Part shown: in pieces, positions 50,543 to 59,916 of the stretch
Position numbering within the stretch: position 1 is the first letter of the stretch
How the letters are laid out: each line of letters opens with the position of its first letter
Assembly: GCA_947453525.1 (NCBI GenBank)
Contig: CANGHD010000003.1
Coordinates: 1-62,562 of the forward strand
Reading direction: 5' to 3'
From: Paracoccaceae bacterium
GTDB taxonomy: Bacteria; Pseudomonadota; Alphaproteobacteria; Rhodobacterales; Rhodobacteraceae
DNA: 62,562 nucleotides
Notes under the pieces: generated by a model
What the model was told of the DNA's origin: nothing
What the model saw: only the letters and a program-made list of their open reading frames with translations
The model's database searches: none
Made by a program: the position numbers and the translations under genes

Positions 50543-51058
50543 ATGGAACGACGCTCTGCCCTTCTTCTTGGCGCGGCCGCGGCCCTTGCCGCTTGTGCGC
50601 CCAAACCGCCACCCGCACCGCTGGGTGCCGATGGCAGGCCGCTGCCGAAAGTCTATCACATCAATCCGGGCGACGAATCGGCAATTTCCTACCGGATGCT
50701 GGACGCGCTGAACGCACTGCGCCAAAGCAAGGCGGCCCCAGATGTTGCTTTCAATGCCGAATTGATCGCCGCCTGTGCCGCCCATTCGCGCGACATGGCG
50801 GTCCAGAACCGGCCCTGGCATTTCGGGTCGGACGGGTCTTCGCCGCTGGTGCGGGTGCAAAGGGTCGGATTTACCGGCAAATTGCTGGGGGAACTGATCT
50901 CGGAAACCTATCAGACCGAGCTTGTGACCCTGTCGGACTGGATGGCGCAGGCCGATACCCGCGCCATGCTGCTGGACCCGCGCGCCACGCAGATCGGCTT
51001 TTCTTGGTTTCAGGAGCCGAGCGGCAAGCTGTGGTGGACGATGCTTCTGGCCGCCTGA
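50543..51058 (+). CDS. CAP/SCP-domain lipoprotein
   Basis: A 171-residue putative outer- or inner-membrane lipoprotein. The signal RRSALLLGAAAALAACAP contains the lipobox LAAC (Cys at 18). The remaining domain matches the CAP (cysteine-rich secretory/SCP/PR1) superfamily: LDALNALRQSKAAPDVAFNAELI, then AACAAHSRDMA with the conserved histidine, and GELISETYQTELVTLSDWM. Bacterial CAP proteins have varied and mostly unproven roles at the cell envelope. It is flanked on both sides by L,D-transpeptidase genes, which suggests a cell-wall function. It converges with the second one. Confidence 0.85.
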   Translation: MERRSALLLGAAAALAACAPKPPPAPLGADGRPLPKVYHINPGDESAISYRMLDALNALRQSKAAPDVAFNAELIAACAAHSRDMAVQNRPWHFGSDGSSPLVRVQRVGFTGKLLGELISETYQTELVTLSDWMAQADTRAMLLDPRATQIGFSWFQEPSGKLWWTMLLAA

Positions 51059-51080
51059 CACCGGGCTGCTCCGGGTCACC

Positions 51081-51103
51081 CTGGGGGCCACGGAAGCCCC
51101 CAG
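51081..51103. terminator. Hairpin between convergent CAP-lipoprotein and L,D-transpeptidase genes
   Basis: CTGGGGGC (51081-51088) and GCCCCCAG (51096-51103) form a perfect 8-bp stem with a 7-base loop, in the middle of the 52-bp gap between converging stop codons. There is no clear T-run on either side. Confidence 0.6.
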
Positions 51104-51110
51104 CTTCACA

Positions 51111-51614
51111 TCACGGGAAGATGTGGATCGGCGTTCCGGGGTTCACCATGGCGTAGATCTCTTCGATCTCTTCGTCTGGAACGGCGATACAGCCCACGGT
51201 CCAGTCGCCGTTGACCTTGGTCCAGCCCGGTTGGCCGTGGATGAAGATGTCGCCACCGGGTTCTTTGCCCGCCGCCTTGGCATAGGCACGATCGGCGGCA
51301 TTGGGATAGGAAATCCGCAGCGAGAGATGGTAGGTCGAGCCGGGATTGCGCATGATGATCGTATAAGCGCCTTCCGGCGTCTTGCCGTCGCCCTCGAAAT
51401 GTTTGGTGCCGACCGGATTGCCACCCAGTTGGATGTCGTAGCTTTTCAGGACCGTGCTGTCGTGCAGCAGGAACATCTTGCGGTCGGCCTTGTGCACCTC
51501 GATCAGGGTGACCGACGGACCGTTGTAGGTGCGGAATTTGCTGTGTGGGCCGCCGCATGACACCAGCGCCAGAAACGCGAGGGTCACCAGAAGAGCCCGT
51601 AAGACTGCCGTCAT
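51111..51614 (-). CDS. L,D-transpeptidase family lipoprotein
   Basis: A 167-residue YkuD-domain protein (ErfK/YbiS/YafK-like). The lipoprotein signal ends LAFLALVSCGGP (lipobox LVSC). The catalytic region has IFIHGQPGWTKVNGDW with the His and TVGCIAVPDEEIEEIY with the Cys; VGC replaces the more common NGC. KTPEGAYTIIMRNPGSTYHLSL is typical of the YafK-like branch, which in E. coli cleaves Braun-lipoprotein-to-peptidoglycan links. Whether this one is a ligase or a hydrolase is not decidable here. Confidence 0.9.
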   Translation of the reverse strand: MTAVLRALLVTLAFLALVSCGGPHSKFRTYNGPSVTLIEVHKADRKMFLLHDSTVLKSYDIQLGGNPVGTKHFEGDGKTPEGAYTIIMRNPGSTYHLSLRISYPNAADRAYAKAAGKEPGGDIFIHGQPGWTKVNGDWTVGCIAVPDEEIEEIYAMVNPGTPIHIFP

Positions 51615-51688
51615 TTTGCCTGCCTCAGCTTTTTTTCCTGCCTTAGCCGAAGTTGGATTCTGAGGCCAGCACGAACTCCGCGCCCTGT

Positions 51689-52909
51689 CTAAAGCGTGAA
51701 CTTTGCGGCCAGTTCGACATGGGCCGACCAGCGGAACTGGTCGACGACCTGCACCCAGTTCAACGTGTAGCCGCCAGCGATCAGGATTTTGGCATCACGT
51801 GCAAAGGTGGCCGGATTGCAGGAGACATAGGCGATCACCGGGACCTTAGACCTGGCCAGCGTATGACTTTGCGCCTCGGCACCGGCGCGCGGCGGGTCGA
51901 TGACGACGGCTTCGACGTATTTGAATTCGTCCGGTTCCAGTGGGCGGCGGTACAGGTCGCGGATGTCATTGGTCACGCGCTTGAGGCCCTCGGCCATGCG
52001 GAAGCCCTTGTCGAGGGCGGTCAGCATCTTGGCCTCACCTTCAACGGCGTGAACCTCGGCCTTTTCGGCCAAGGGCAGCGCGAAGGTACCGATGCCAGCG
52101 AAAAGATCGGTGATCTTGCGGGCATTGGCCACGATCTCCTGCACTGCAGCAAGCAGGGCCGCCTCGCCTTCAGTGGTCGCCTGCAGGAAGGCGCCGAAGG
52201 GCAACGGCACGTTGGCTTTGCCGAAGCGGAGGGAGGGTTGGGCGCGCAGGGCTACGATCTCGCCGTTCCATGTCAGGCGCGACAGTTTGTGCGCCTCGGT
52301 CAGGCGGGCGAGGTCGAGTTGCAGGCCTGCGTCGGCGGCCTTGCCTCCCGAGATGGCGACATCGGTACCCGAGGGGGTGCGGGTGATCTGCAGGTCAATT
52401 TCTGCGGTGCGCGAGCCGCCGAGCTTCGCGATCTCTTCCAGCGCGGGGAAGCTGGCCATCAGGTCGGGGTGCAACAGCTGGCAGTTCGGCACATCCACCA
52501 GCGTGTCCGAGGCGCGGGCGTGGAAGCCCATCAGGACGCCGCTCTTGGTGCGGCGCGCGGCCAAGGTCGCCCTGCGGCGCGAGCGGGGCGGCGAGGTCAG
52601 GATGGCGCGCAGGTCTGCCTCCAGCCCTTGGGCGGACAAAGCGCCGCGCACGATACCGGTCTTCCAGTCAGCCACGAACCCGTCCGAGGCGTGCTGCATC
52701 ATGCAGCCGCCGCAGGTGCGGGCATGGACGCAGGGCGCTTTGACCCGAAAGGCGGAAGGGGTGACGATTCGTATGTCAGACAGACTGTCGCCCGTCAGCG
52801 TGCCTTCGACCTCTTCGCCCGGCAGGGTTTGCGGCGCGTAGATGGCGCCTTCCGGCCCGAGGATGATGCCATCCCCGAGGTGTCCCAGCCGTGCAATGGT
52901 GAAAGTCAC
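51689..52909 (-). CDS. RumA/RlmD-type rRNA uracil-C5 methyltransferase
   Basis: A 406-residue SAM-dependent RNA methyltransferase of the TrmA/RlmC/RlmD family. The iron-sulfur cysteines are in CVHARTCGGCMMQH (about 60-73) and VPNCQLLHP. The SAM-binding part reads ITDLFAGIGTFALPLAEKA (about 272-290). VVIDPPRAGAEAQ follows, and the catalytic nucleophile is in AYVSCNPATFARDAKIL (about 365). A short or absent TRAM domain at the N-terminus fits the alphaproteobacterial branch. Which U is modified (747 or 1939 type) is not clear. Its start overlaps the ABC gene stop (ATGA). Confidence 0.9.
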   Translation of the reverse strand: MTFTIARLGHLGDGIILGPEGAIYAPQTLPGEEVEGTLTGDSLSDIRIVTPSAFRVKAPCVHARTCGGCMMQHASDGFVADWKTGIVRGALSAQGLEADLRAILTSPPRSRRRATLAARRTKSGVLMGFHARASDTLVDVPNCQLLHPDLMASFPALEEIAKLGGSRTAEIDLQITRTPSGTDVAISGGKAADAGLQLDLARLTEAHKLSRLTWNGEIVALRAQPSLRFGKANVPLPFGAFLQATTEGEAALLAAVQEIVANARKITDLFAGIGTFALPLAEKAEVHAVEGEAKMLTALDKGFRMAEGLKRVTNDIRDLYRRPLEPDEFKYVEAVVIDPPRAGAEAQSHTLARSKVPVIAYVSCNPATFARDAKILIAGGYTLNWVQVVDQFRWSAHVELAAKFTL

Positions 52910-54741
52910 TCTGCCGCTTCCTTTTCGTCAACGCCGATGAAGCCGCCGCTTTGACGGTTCCAGTAGCGCGCGTAAAGCCCTCCGGCCGACAAAAGCTCGG
53001 AATGAGAGCCTTGTTCGACGATCCGCCCCTCATCCAGCACGATGATCCGGTCCATTTCGGCGATGGTGGACAGGCGGTGCGCGATGGCGAGCACGGTTTT
53101 GCCCAGCATGACGCGGGCGAGGGCGTGCTGGACCGAGGCTTCCACTTCGGAGTCCAGCGCTGAGGTCGCTTCGTCCAGCACCAGTATAGGCGCGTCTTTC
53201 AGGAAGGCGCGGGCGAGGGCGATACGCTGTCTTTGGCCGCCGGACAGTTTCACGCCGCGTTCCCCCAGGAACGCCTCGTAACCTTTGCGGCCTTGGTGGT
53301 CTTTGAGGCCAAGGATAAACTCATGCGCTTCGGCGGAGCGGGCGGCGGCGAACATCTCTTCGTCCGTCGCGTCGGGGCGGCCGTAAAGGATATTTTCCCG
53401 CGCCGAGCGGTTGAACATCGCGGTTTCCTGCGTGACCATGCCGATCTGGCGGCGCAGGGATTCCTGCGTGACGGCCCGCACGTCGATGCCATCGATCAGG
53501 ACTCGCCCGCTTTCGGTATCGTAAAGCCGCAACAGCAGGGAGACGAGGGTGGATTTCCCTGCCCCCGATGCGCCGACGATGCCGATCTTCTCGCCGGGGC
53601 TGACCGCGAAGGACACTTCCTGCAAGCCGCCCTTCTTGCGGCCATAGGCGAAGGAGACATGATCCATCTCGATCCGGCCCTTGACCATCGGCATCTCGAT
53701 GGCATTGGCGGCGTCAGTGAGGGAATAGGGCGGGGTCAGGGTGCGCAGACCGTCTTCAACCTCGCCAAGGTTGCCGAAGATGCCCATGAGCGAGAAGCTG
53801 ACCCAGCCGGTCATCTGTGCCAGACGGAAGCTGACAGCACCCGAGGCGGCGATGTCGCCCGCCGTGGCATGACCGGTGGACCAGAGCCAGACGGTCGCAC
53901 CCACCATCAGAACCGGCAGAACCCCGGCCAAGGCCATCAGGTTGAAGCGGAACCATGAGGAGATCGCACCGTAGACCATCGCCGAGTCGCGGAAAGTTTG
54001 CATGGCGTCGAGGGCGACACGGTCCTCATGTTCAGTATGGGCGAAGAGTTTCACGGTCTTCATGTTGGTGACCGTGTCGACGATCTGCCCCGTGACATTC
54101 GCCCGGGCCGAAGCGCGCATGGCCGAGGCGCCCCGCACCCGGCGCAAGTAGTAGCGGATGAACAGGCAATAGGCCACGACCCAGGCCAGCAGCACCAGCG
54201 ACACCGTGCCGTTGATGGCAATCATCAGCGCGACCGAGCCTATCACCGAGGCCAGCGCGAAGGCTGCCGTTTCGATGGTGCCAGACACCACGTCCGTCGC
54301 CGCCCGTGCCGTCTGCATCTGCTTTTGCGCGATGCGGCCTGCGAAGTCGTTGTCGAAGAAGGTGACGGAATGACCCAGCGTCCAGCGGTGCAGGCGCGAC
54401 AGGATCAGCGGGAAGAGGTTGGGTTCAATCGTCAGCGCGAGGGCCGAGGTGTTGATGCCAAAGATCAGCGGCCTTGCGATCAGGTAGAAGGCGGCGAAGA
54501 AGGCGAGCAGTTCCCAGTGGTTCTGGAACACCTGCGACGGCACGCCGGTGGCGGCGTCGATCACGCGGCCGAGGATGGTAGCGCTGATCGCTTCCAGCGA
54601 GCCAGCGACGGCGGACCAGAAGGTGGCCCAGAGGACACCCGCCCAGGCGCCCGCCAGAGCCCAGCCGAAGAATTTCATCGGGCGGGCCGGAGGTGGCAGG
54701 TCCGTCGGCCGGAACGGCGCGATCGTGGGTCCAAGCATCAT
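52906..54741 (-). CDS. ABC exporter half-transporter (second of a pair)
   Basis: A 611-residue fused membrane-ATPase half-transporter of the MsbA/multidrug type. The six-helix membrane domain spans about 25-330. The nucleotide-binding domain (about 355-600) has Walker A GASGAGKSTLVSLLL, signature LSGGQRQRIALARA, Walker B PILVLDEATSALDSE and the switch His in LAIAHRLST. It overlaps the other half-transporter gene by four bases and the rRNA methyltransferase gene by four bases. The pair probably forms a heterodimer in the inner membrane exporting lipids or drugs; the substrate is unknown. Confidence 0.93.
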   Translation of the reverse strand: MMLGPTIAPFRPTDLPPPARPMKFFGWALAGAWAGVLWATFWSAVAGSLEAISATILGRVIDAATGVPSQVFQNHWELLAFFAAFYLIARPLIFGINTSALALTIEPNLFPLILSRLHRWTLGHSVTFFDNDFAGRIAQKQMQTARAATDVVSGTIETAAFALASVIGSVALMIAINGTVSLVLLAWVVAYCLFIRYYLRRVRGASAMRASARANVTGQIVDTVTNMKTVKLFAHTEHEDRVALDAMQTFRDSAMVYGAISSWFRFNLMALAGVLPVLMVGATVWLWSTGHATAGDIAASGAVSFRLAQMTGWVSFSLMGIFGNLGEVEDGLRTLTPPYSLTDAANAIEMPMVKGRIEMDHVSFAYGRKKGGLQEVSFAVSPGEKIGIVGASGAGKSTLVSLLLRLYDTESGRVLIDGIDVRAVTQESLRRQIGMVTQETAMFNRSARENILYGRPDATDEEMFAAARSAEAHEFILGLKDHQGRKGYEAFLGERGVKLSGGQRQRIALARAFLKDAPILVLDEATSALDSEVEASVQHALARVMLGKTVLAIAHRLSTIAEMDRIIVLDEGRIVEQGSHSELLSAGGLYARYWNRQSGGFIGVDEKEAAE

Positions 54742-56588
54742 TCGGCAGCTTCCTCAATGTCATCGCGCAGGAAACCACCCGATTGGCGGGCCCAGAACTG
54801 CGCATATAGGCCACCCTTGGCGAGCAGGGCGGAGTGGGTGCCTTCTTCGGCGATATGGCCGCCCTCCAGCACCACGATGCGGTCCATCGCGGCGATGGTC
54901 GACAGGCGGTGCGCGATGGCGATCACTGTTTTGCCCTGCATCACGCCGAACAGCGCTTTCTGGATGGCGGCTTCAGCTTCGCTGTCGAGCGCGCTGGTCG
55001 CCTCATCAAGGATCAGGATCGGGGCATCCTTCAGGATCACGCGAGCGAGGGCAACCCTCTGGCGTTGACCTCCCGACAATTTGACGCCGCGTTCGCCGAC
55101 ATGGGCGTCGTAACCCTTGCGGCCTTGGGGGTCCTCGAGCGTCAGGATGAAATCATGCGCCTCGGCCCGTTTGGCAGCGGCGATCATCGCCTCATCGCCG
55201 GCATCGGGGCGGGCGTAGAGGATATTGTCGCGGACCGAGCGGTGCATCAGGCTAGAATCCTGCTGGACCATGCCGATCTGCCGGCGCAGGCTGGGCTGGG
55301 TGACCTGCGCGATGTCCTGACCGTCGATCAGGATCTGGCCCTCCTCGGTGTCGTAAAACCGCAGGATCAGCTTGACCAGGGTGGACTTGCCAGCACCTGA
55401 CCGACCGATCAGGCCGATTCTTTCGCCGGGGCGCACGGTCAAGGAGAGGTTCTGCAACCCGCCCGAACCCCGGCCGTAGTGGTGGCTGACGGATTTGACC
55501 TCAACCAGACCCTTCTGGAAGTCCAGCGGTTTGGCATCCTTGACGTCGACCAGCGTGACGGGGGCGGTCAGGGTCTGCATCCCCTCCTGCACAGTGCCGA
55601 GGTTTTGAACGAGGTTGGTTGTCGCCCACATGATCCAGTAAGTCATCGAGTGCAGGCGCAGCACCAAGGCCACGGCAGCCGCTACCAGACCGACCGAGGC
55701 CATGCCGTTGTACCACAGGTAAATCGCCCAGCCGGATACGCCGGTGACCATCAACCCGTTGATGAAGGTCAGGATCGTGTCCATCACCGTGACGATGCGC
55801 ATTTCCTTCTGGAAGGTGGTGCGCGCACCCTCGATTGCCTCTTTGGCATAGGCCAGTTCGCGGTCGTCATGGGCAAACAGCTTGACAGAGTGGATGTTGG
55901 TGTAGCTGTCCACCACACGCCCGGTGAGGGCCGAGCGCGCCTCGGAACTGGCCGTCGACGCGGGGCCGGCGCGGCCGATGGTCCAGCGCATCAGGGCGAT
56001 ATAGCCCGCGAACCATGCCACCAAGGGGATCAGCAGGCGCGTGTCGGCTTGTGCCAGCATCAGACCGGCCGCGATCAGCGTGGTAGAGGCGAAGGCCACG
56101 GCGTCGAAGACCTGGAATACCGCGTCTCCGGCGGCGGGGGGCGCCTGCATGATGCGGTTGGCGATACGTCCGGCGAAATCGCTTTCAAACCAGCCGACCG
56201 GCTGGCGCAGGATGTGCCGGTGCGCCCGCCAGCGCATCATGGTGGAGAAGTTGGTCAGGATCGTGTTGTGCAACAGCGCCACCCCGGTGCCACCGATGAT
56301 CGGGCGCACCAGCACGATGGCCAGCGCCACCAGAATGACCTCGGTGCCATGTGCCGCCCAGACTTCTGTCGGGGTGCCCTGCCCCAGTTGATCGACCAGA
56401 TGACCGAGATACCAGATCAGCCCGACCTCGGCCCCGGCATTCAGCATTGAGAACACCGCCGTGGCTGCGAAAACCTTGCGGAACGGCCAGAGGTATTCCG
56501 CAAGAAACGGCCAGAGCTGGCGCGGCGGGGTGTCTGACGGGGTATAGGGGGCATAAGGGTCGACAAGACCCTCGAAGAACTTGAACAT
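54738..56588 (-). CDS. ABC exporter half-transporter (first of a pair)
   Basis: A 616-residue half-transporter, paralogous to the next gene. The membrane domain is at about 20-330. The nucleotide-binding domain has Walker A GRSGAGKSTLVKLIL, signature LSGGQRQRVALARV, Walker B PILILDEATSALDSE and IAIAHRLST. Both ATPase sites of the pair therefore look intact, unlike many heterodimeric exporters. The ATG at 56588 (MFKFFEGLVDPYAPY) is preferred to the upstream frame start at 56615. It is the first gene of a coupled trio; the gap to cca is 59 bp. Confidence 0.93.
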   Translation of the reverse strand: MFKFFEGLVDPYAPYTPSDTPPRQLWPFLAEYLWPFRKVFAATAVFSMLNAGAEVGLIWYLGHLVDQLGQGTPTEVWAAHGTEVILVALAIVLVRPIIGGTGVALLHNTILTNFSTMMRWRAHRHILRQPVGWFESDFAGRIANRIMQAPPAAGDAVFQVFDAVAFASTTLIAAGLMLAQADTRLLIPLVAWFAGYIALMRWTIGRAGPASTASSEARSALTGRVVDSYTNIHSVKLFAHDDRELAYAKEAIEGARTTFQKEMRIVTVMDTILTFINGLMVTGVSGWAIYLWYNGMASVGLVAAAVALVLRLHSMTYWIMWATTNLVQNLGTVQEGMQTLTAPVTLVDVKDAKPLDFQKGLVEVKSVSHHYGRGSGGLQNLSLTVRPGERIGLIGRSGAGKSTLVKLILRFYDTEEGQILIDGQDIAQVTQPSLRRQIGMVQQDSSLMHRSVRDNILYARPDAGDEAMIAAAKRAEAHDFILTLEDPQGRKGYDAHVGERGVKLSGGQRQRVALARVILKDAPILILDEATSALDSEAEAAIQKALFGVMQGKTVIAIAHRLSTIAAMDRIVVLEGGHIAEEGTHSALLAKGGLYAQFWARQSGGFLRDDIEEAAE

Positions 56589-56647
56589 GACGGACCTTTG
56601 GATTGTCCGTGGCATATAGACTGATTCCCATGAAAGGGAAACGACGG

Positions 56648-57790
56648 TTACGCCAGCAATGCAGCCCGCGTCAGCTTGAGATCGCTGGAAAGCCAGCGCC
56701 CTTCAAGCTCTTTCAGCTTGGTGCCCAGTGCTTCGCCTTGCAGGCTGGGCATCAGATCGGCGGCGGAGATCGGAAATTTGCTGCCCGCCCCCCGGCCAAG
56801 ATCGCTGCGCCAACCGGGCGGCACGGGGGTTTCCAGCAGAGCCGCACGAGCCAGTACCACATCGGCCCCGGGCGTTTCCCCCAGTTTCCATGCCAAGGCA
56901 GCGGGCGTAAAGGGGGAACCGATCGCCTCGGCGATTTTGCCAATCTCGGCCTGCTCCTGCCGGGACAGGCGCAGATGCGGGCCGGGGTCTTCGCCGCCCA
57001 GCACCGCCAACCGGCGCTGCCAGCGCGGGGGACTGTCAGCCTCCAGATGGCACAGCGGCGCAATGGCTCTTGGGTCGGCACCGGGCAGAACATGCTGCAG
57101 AACCCCGGAAGCGGCCATGCTCGCCAAGGCCGGGGCAGGGTTGCGGGCGGCCAGAAGCTTGCGCATCTCGGCGCCGATCCGTTCCCGGCTGAGGCCATCG
57201 ACGCCGTCAGCCAAGGCCGCGCAGGCGGCAAGACCTTCGGCGTCAATGCCTTGCGCGGGGTCACCGTAGACGGCGTGGAAGCGGAAGAAGCGCAGAATGC
57301 GCAGGTAATCTTCGCGGATGCGCTGTTCCGGTTCACCCACGAAACGCACACGGTGGGCGAGCAGGTCTGGCAAGCCTCCCAGCGGATCGACGATCTCTCC
57401 GGAAGGTTCGGCGTAAAGCGCGTTCATCGTGAAATCACGCCGGGCTGCATCTTCGGCCAGATTGCGTGAGAACGAGACGACGGCCCGGCGGCCGTCGGTT
57501 TCGACATCGCTGCGGAAGGTGGTGATTTCATGATGGATGCCGCCGGCGATGACCGTAACGGTGCCGTGGTCAATGCCCGTGGGAATGACCTTGAAGCCAG
57601 CCGCCTTGGCCACCTCGGCCACCACCTCCGGCACGGCGTCGGTGGCGAGGTCGATGTCGGTGACCGGCATCAGCATCAGCGTGTTGCGCACACAGCCCCC
57701 GACGAACAGGACGCGGTGACCGGCCAGACCCAGAACGGCGCACAGGGCCTGTGTGCCGGGATAGTTCAGCCAAGCGCCGCCAATTCTCAA
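56648..57790 (-). CDS. cca: CCA-adding-type tRNA nucleotidyltransferase / poly(A) polymerase family
   Basis: A 380-residue class II nucleotidyltransferase that adds or repairs the tRNA 3'-CCA end. The catalytic head has HRVLFVGGCVRNTLM (about 25-39) and the two-Asp motif TDIDLATDAVPE (about 45). HEITTFRSDVETDGRRAVV and EDAARRDFTMNALYAE follow, then REDYLRILRFFRFHAVYGDP (about 170-189). The start is a TTG at 57790 overlapping the NUDIX stop (TTGA), with AAAGGG upstream; no ATG is suitable, and the longer frame runs through the NUDIX gene. It could be a poly(A) polymerase instead; the CCA role is the more usual one. Confidence 0.88.
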   Translation of the reverse strand: MRIGGAWLNYPGTQALCAVLGLAGHRVLFVGGCVRNTLMLMPVTDIDLATDAVPEVVAEVAKAAGFKVIPTGIDHGTVTVIAGGIHHEITTFRSDVETDGRRAVVSFSRNLAEDAARRDFTMNALYAEPSGEIVDPLGGLPDLLAHRVRFVGEPEQRIREDYLRILRFFRFHAVYGDPAQGIDAEGLAACAALADGVDGLSRERIGAEMRKLLAARNPAPALASMAASGVLQHVLPGADPRAIAPLCHLEADSPPRWQRRLAVLGGEDPGPHLRLSRQEQAEIGKIAEAIGSPFTPAALAWKLGETPGADVVLARAALLETPVPPGWRSDLGRGAGSKFPISAADLMPSLQGEALGTKLKELEGRWLSSDLKLTRAALLA

Positions 57791-58377
57791 CCCTTCGCCC
57801 TTTCGGCCAAGCCACGCAATATCCGCGCCGTCGCCCCCCAAATATAGTAGGGGCCCCAAGGCACAGCGTAATACGCCCGCCATTGCCCACGCCAGAGCCG
57901 CCGCTCGATTCCATAGCGCGACGTGTCAAGAAGGTGACGCAACGGCACCGTGAAGACTTCTTCGACCTCTCCTGGGTCACGCATGGGCAAAAAATGGGCA
58001 ACTTCGGCAAGAATCGGGGTCATTTGAAAACTGGTGACGGTTTCATGGGAGGGCAACCGGCCAATCACCCGCACCAGTTGCGGCGGCAGGCCGATTTCCT
58101 CGTCCGCCTCGCGCAGGGCGGTATCCTCCAGCGAGGCGTCGTGGGGTTCCTGTTTGCCACCGGGAAAGGCGATCTGGCCGGGATGGTGTTTGAGGTGCGA
58201 CGCGCGTTTGGTCAGGATGACCTCTGCGCCTTTCGGGCTTTGCAGGATGCCGACCAGAACTGCAGCGGGGCGCAAAGTGCGACCCTGGGGCGCAAGCCCA
58301 GGGTTAAGGTCAAAGTCGGACGAGGCGCCGCCCGACCGCGCCAGCGAGGCGGTCAGGCGGGCCAGTTCATCAGACAT
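57787..58377 (-). CDS. NUDIX hydrolase, CoA pyrophosphatase (NudL) type
   Basis: A 196-residue NUDIX protein. The CoA-pyrophosphatase signature VILTKRASHLKHHPGQIAFP runs into the NUDIX box GGKQEPHDASLEDTALREADEEIGL (about 76-100), with the metal-binding READEE. Such enzymes cut CoA or oxidised CoA into 4'-phosphopantetheine and 3',5'-ADP. The ATG at 58377 overlaps the end of hslO by eight bases, and its stop overlaps the cca TTG start, so hslO, this gene and cca are coupled. The order NUDIX-cca is, as I recall, common in Rhodobacteraceae. Confidence 0.91.
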   Translation of the reverse strand: MSDELARLTASLARSGGASSDFDLNPGLAPQGRTLRPAAVLVGILQSPKGAEVILTKRASHLKHHPGQIAFPGGKQEPHDASLEDTALREADEEIGLPPQLVRVIGRLPSHETVTSFQMTPILAEVAHFLPMRDPGEVEEVFTVPLRHLLDTSRYGIERRLWRGQWRAYYAVPWGPYYIWGATARILRGLAERAKG

Positions 58378-59380
58378 TATCGGCCTTGGTGTCTTCAAGC
58401 TTGACCGCTTCAAAGCCCAGCGTCTTGGGGTCAAACTCGTAATGCGCGCCGCAGAACTGACAATCCGCGGTGACGATGCCGTCTACCGTCGTCATGTGGC
58501 CGATGTCGCGCTGCGAATAGATCGACATGGTCTGCCGGACTTTCTCGCCCGAGCAGGAGCAGCCGAAGTGAACCGGCGTCGAGTCGAAGACGCGCGGGCT
58601 TTCTTCGTGAAACAGCCGCACCAGAAGGTCGGTCGGCGTCACGGTCGGTCCGATCAACTCCAACTCTTCGACGGTATCCAGCAACACGTTGACCCGGTTC
58701 CAGTTTTCCGCCGGTTCGCCCGCGAGGATGTCGGTGTGCAGAAGCAAGCCGCCGTCGCCCGAGCCTTCCGGCGCGGCGACGCCCTCGCCGACCTGCGGCA
58801 TGTGTTGCAGCATGACCCCGCCGCCGCGCCAATGCGAGGGGTGGCCCGGCATCTGGCTTTTGCCGAAGGTCAGCTGGAAGCGCGTGGGCAGTTGTTCGGA
58901 CTGGGCGAAATAGGCCTGCGCGCAATCCGACAGCGAATTGCCGGCGATCGGGGTAAAGCCCTGATAGGGTGTCATCCCGGCGCCCTGATCGAGCATGACC
59001 GCGAAATAACCCTCACCGATCTGGCTGTAGGCCGAGGCGGAGGGGTCCAACCTTTCGGCATCATAGCTGGCATAGGCGCGGATGCGTGCGGGTTCGCCAT
59101 CGGAGGAAGGGCCGTAGTAGTCGGTCGCGATCAGCCGGGCCGGACCTTTGCCGCGCACCTGCAATGACAGTTTCCAGCGCAGCTTGATGGATTGCCCGAT
59201 CAGCGCGGTCAGCAAAGCGGCCTCGGCCACCAGCGCCTCGATCTGGGACGGATATTGGTGTTGTTTCAGCATAAGATCCAGCGCGCCGTCCAGCCGGACC
59301 ACGCGGCCGCGAATGTCGCTGACATCAAGCTGAAAGGGCAGGACGGTATCGTCCCAGGTGATCTGGTTTCCGAAAGACAT
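58370..59380 (-). CDS. hslO: Redox-regulated chaperone Hsp33
   Basis: A 336-residue holdase chaperone activated by oxidation. The C-terminal zinc switch has four cysteines, CSC in VHFGCSCSGEKV and CQFC in VTADCQFCGAHYEFD (about 275-310), as in Hsp33. The N-terminal domain (QVRGKGPARLIATDYYG) and the GYFAVMLDQGAGMTPYQG segment match the family core. The ATG at 59380 is about 90 bases from the divergent NUDIX gene start, and that gap holds both promoters. It is longer than E. coli HslO (about 290) mainly in the central region. Confidence 0.95.
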   Translation of the reverse strand: MSFGNQITWDDTVLPFQLDVSDIRGRVVRLDGALDLMLKQHQYPSQIEALVAEAALLTALIGQSIKLRWKLSLQVRGKGPARLIATDYYGPSSDGEPARIRAYASYDAERLDPSASAYSQIGEGYFAVMLDQGAGMTPYQGFTPIAGNSLSDCAQAYFAQSEQLPTRFQLTFGKSQMPGHPSHWRGGGVMLQHMPQVGEGVAAPEGSGDGGLLLHTDILAGEPAENWNRVNVLLDTVEELELIGPTVTPTDLLVRLFHEESPRVFDSTPVHFGCSCSGEKVRQTMSIYSQRDIGHMTTVDGIVTADCQFCGAHYEFDPKTLGFEAVKLEDTKADNV

Positions 59381-59469
59381 TGAGGTTTCCTTGGGAGTTT
59401 CCTTAAGGTGCCAAGCTTGGCATATCGCGCCTATATAGGCAGAGCAACCGGGGCACCAAGGGGTAAGGC

Positions 59470-59916
59470 ATGATCAGGCGGTATGGCGACGCTGTCAAAG
59501 GCGGTCAACGCTACAAACGGCGGCCCGGGGTCTATGGCGTACTGCTGCGCGGACGGGACGTGCTCTTGACCCATCAGGCCGAGCCTGTCCCGGAATATCA
59601 GCTTCCCGGCGGCGGAATCGACAAGGGCGAGGCGCCGATTGCCGCCCTGCACCGAGAGGTTTATGAAGAAACCGGCTGGCACATCGGCCCGCCGCGTTGG
59701 CTGGGTACCTATAGGCGGTTCACCTATATGCCGGAATACGACATGTGGGCTGAAAAGCTTTGCACGATCTATGTGGCGCGGCCGACCCTGCGGATGGGGC
59801 CGCCCTCCGAGGCGGGGCACCGGGCGATCTGGGCCGATATCCATACGGCACTGGATTTGCTGGACAATGTCGGTGATCGCGCCCTCCTGGCGCGCGCGAC
59901 GGGTGCGGCGTTCTAG
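59470..59916 (+). CDS. NUDIX hydrolase
   Basis: A 148-residue NUDIX-domain pyrophosphohydrolase. The NUDIX box LPGGGIDKGEAPIAALHREV-YEETG at about 45-69 is complete. The N-terminal text GQRYKRRPGVYGVLLRGRDVLLTHQ is a standard strand arrangement. The substrate (nucleoside diphosphate derivative or similar) cannot be deduced. Its TAG stop is shared, in the palindromic bases CTAG, with the stop of the convergent REC-phosphatase gene. It is divergent from hslO. Confidence 0.88.
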   Translation: MIRRYGDAVKGGQRYKRRPGVYGVLLRGRDVLLTHQAEPVPEYQLPGGGIDKGEAPIAALHREVYEETGWHIGPPRWLGTYRRFTYMPEYDMWAEKLCTIYVARPTLRMGPPSEAGHRAIWADIHTALDLLDNVGDRALLARATGAAF

